DNA from: Scylla paramamosain | Lineage: Eukaryota > Arthropoda > Malacostraca > Decapoda > Portunidae | Reading direction: 5' to 3' | DNA length: 64,000 nt | NCBI RefSeq assembly: GCF_035594125.1 | Contig: NC_087158.1 | Coordinates: 789,001 to 853,000, forward strand | In this document: positions 63,916 through 64,000 of the stretch, piece after piece | Layout: each line of letters begins with the position of its first letter | How positions within the stretch are numbered: the first letter of the stretch is position 1 | Translations under genes and position numbers: made by a program | The notes under the pieces: generated by a model | Told to the model about the DNA's origin: nothing | The model's input: the letters and a program-made list of their open reading frames with translations, nothing else | The model's database searches: none

Positions 63916-63921
<6 letters not shown>
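63699..63921 (+). mobile_element. MITE-like repeat, copy 9
   Basis: Starts AACCATATTCTGGAACACTT and ends AAAGCGTTTCACTTTAGGG. It contains GGCTCTGTATAGTTGAAGTT, TTCTAGTGACAGATTAACAA and CATATCTGTGGCCTTTGAAA. It is sandwiched between two CT microsatellites. Confidence 0.7.

Positions 63922-63982
<61 letters not shown>
63921..63982. repeat. (CT)n microsatellite
   Basis: About 31 CT units at the right edge. Confidence 0.96.
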
Positions 63983-63984
<2 letters not shown>

Positions 63985-64000
63985 GGCAGCCACCTCCTCC

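Larger units (their letters stand above)
50955..64000 (-). other. Neutral ceramidase gene, 3' ten coding exons (gene span)
   Basis: Ten exons with GT-AG sites encode about 511 consecutive residues of neutral ceramidase. The family is usually ~700 residues or longer, so the N-terminal signal peptide and first domain lie beyond the right edge. Family knowledge: the enzyme hydrolyses ceramide to sphingosine and fatty acid, and is secreted or plasma-membrane bound. Phases between neighbouring exons match throughout. The only unmatched boundary is the 5' end of the first visible exon. Confidence 0.92.

Noticed and set aside
63796..63993. A further upstream ceramidase exon at the right edge
   Set aside because: Mostly a CT microsatellite translation, no donor site follows GGTGGCTGCCCTGAG, and no conserved ceramidase motif is visible.

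Overview
This is eukaryotic nuclear DNA, most likely from a decapod crustacean and perhaps a crab. The reasons are AT-rich introns, very dense AT, AG/CT, AC and AAT microsatellites, CR1/Jockey-like and tRNA-SINE retroelements, and two spliced arthropod-type genes, both on the minus strand. I worked from the raw sequence and splice-site logic only, with no database search.

Region 1 (about 2.1-45.2 kb, minus strand) is most of a BTB/zinc-finger transcription-factor locus of the longitudinals-lacking / mod(mdg4) / broad type. A shared 5' part has four coding exons (43764-43847, 42563-43186, 39315-39575, 38690-38812). It encodes a BTB domain and a disordered, charged linker, about 364 residues in all. 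Downstream lie at least twelve 3'-terminal cassettes (34.65 down to 2.16 kb). Each has its own acceptor, one to four C2H2 fingers and its own stop codon. Every junction is phase 0, so any cassette can join the shared part, which implies one BTB domain with many DNA-binding ends. Seven of the twelve cassettes carry the hexamer AGTAAG (once AATAAG) at an almost fixed distance, 17 nt (once 16), upstream of the exon. This is the most interesting undescribed signal in the window. The array may continue beyond the left edge.

Region 2 (about 44-50.6 kb) holds candidate non-coding first-exon donors and promoter-like sequence for the BTB gene, a decayed hAT transposon with target-site duplication (47472-48416), an AT microsatellite, a possible CCAAT/YY1-type promoter near 49.05 kb and a 52-bp minisatellite.

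Region 3 (50.95-64 kb, minus strand) is the C-terminal part of a neutral ceramidase gene. Ten exons encode about 511 residues, and the N-terminal exons lie beyond the right edge. Its introns are full of mobile DNA: an almost intact non-LTR retrotransposon ORF2 (58325-61330) with one frameshift and a candidate 7-bp target-site duplication, at least six copies of a ~220-bp MITE-like repeat, tandem repeats derived from a retroelement 3' end, and a minisatellite that has copied the ceramidase exon's own 3' splice site several times.

The two genes have no obvious functional link. Many six-frame open frames are microsatellite translations or antisense shadows of the finger exons and are not annotated.
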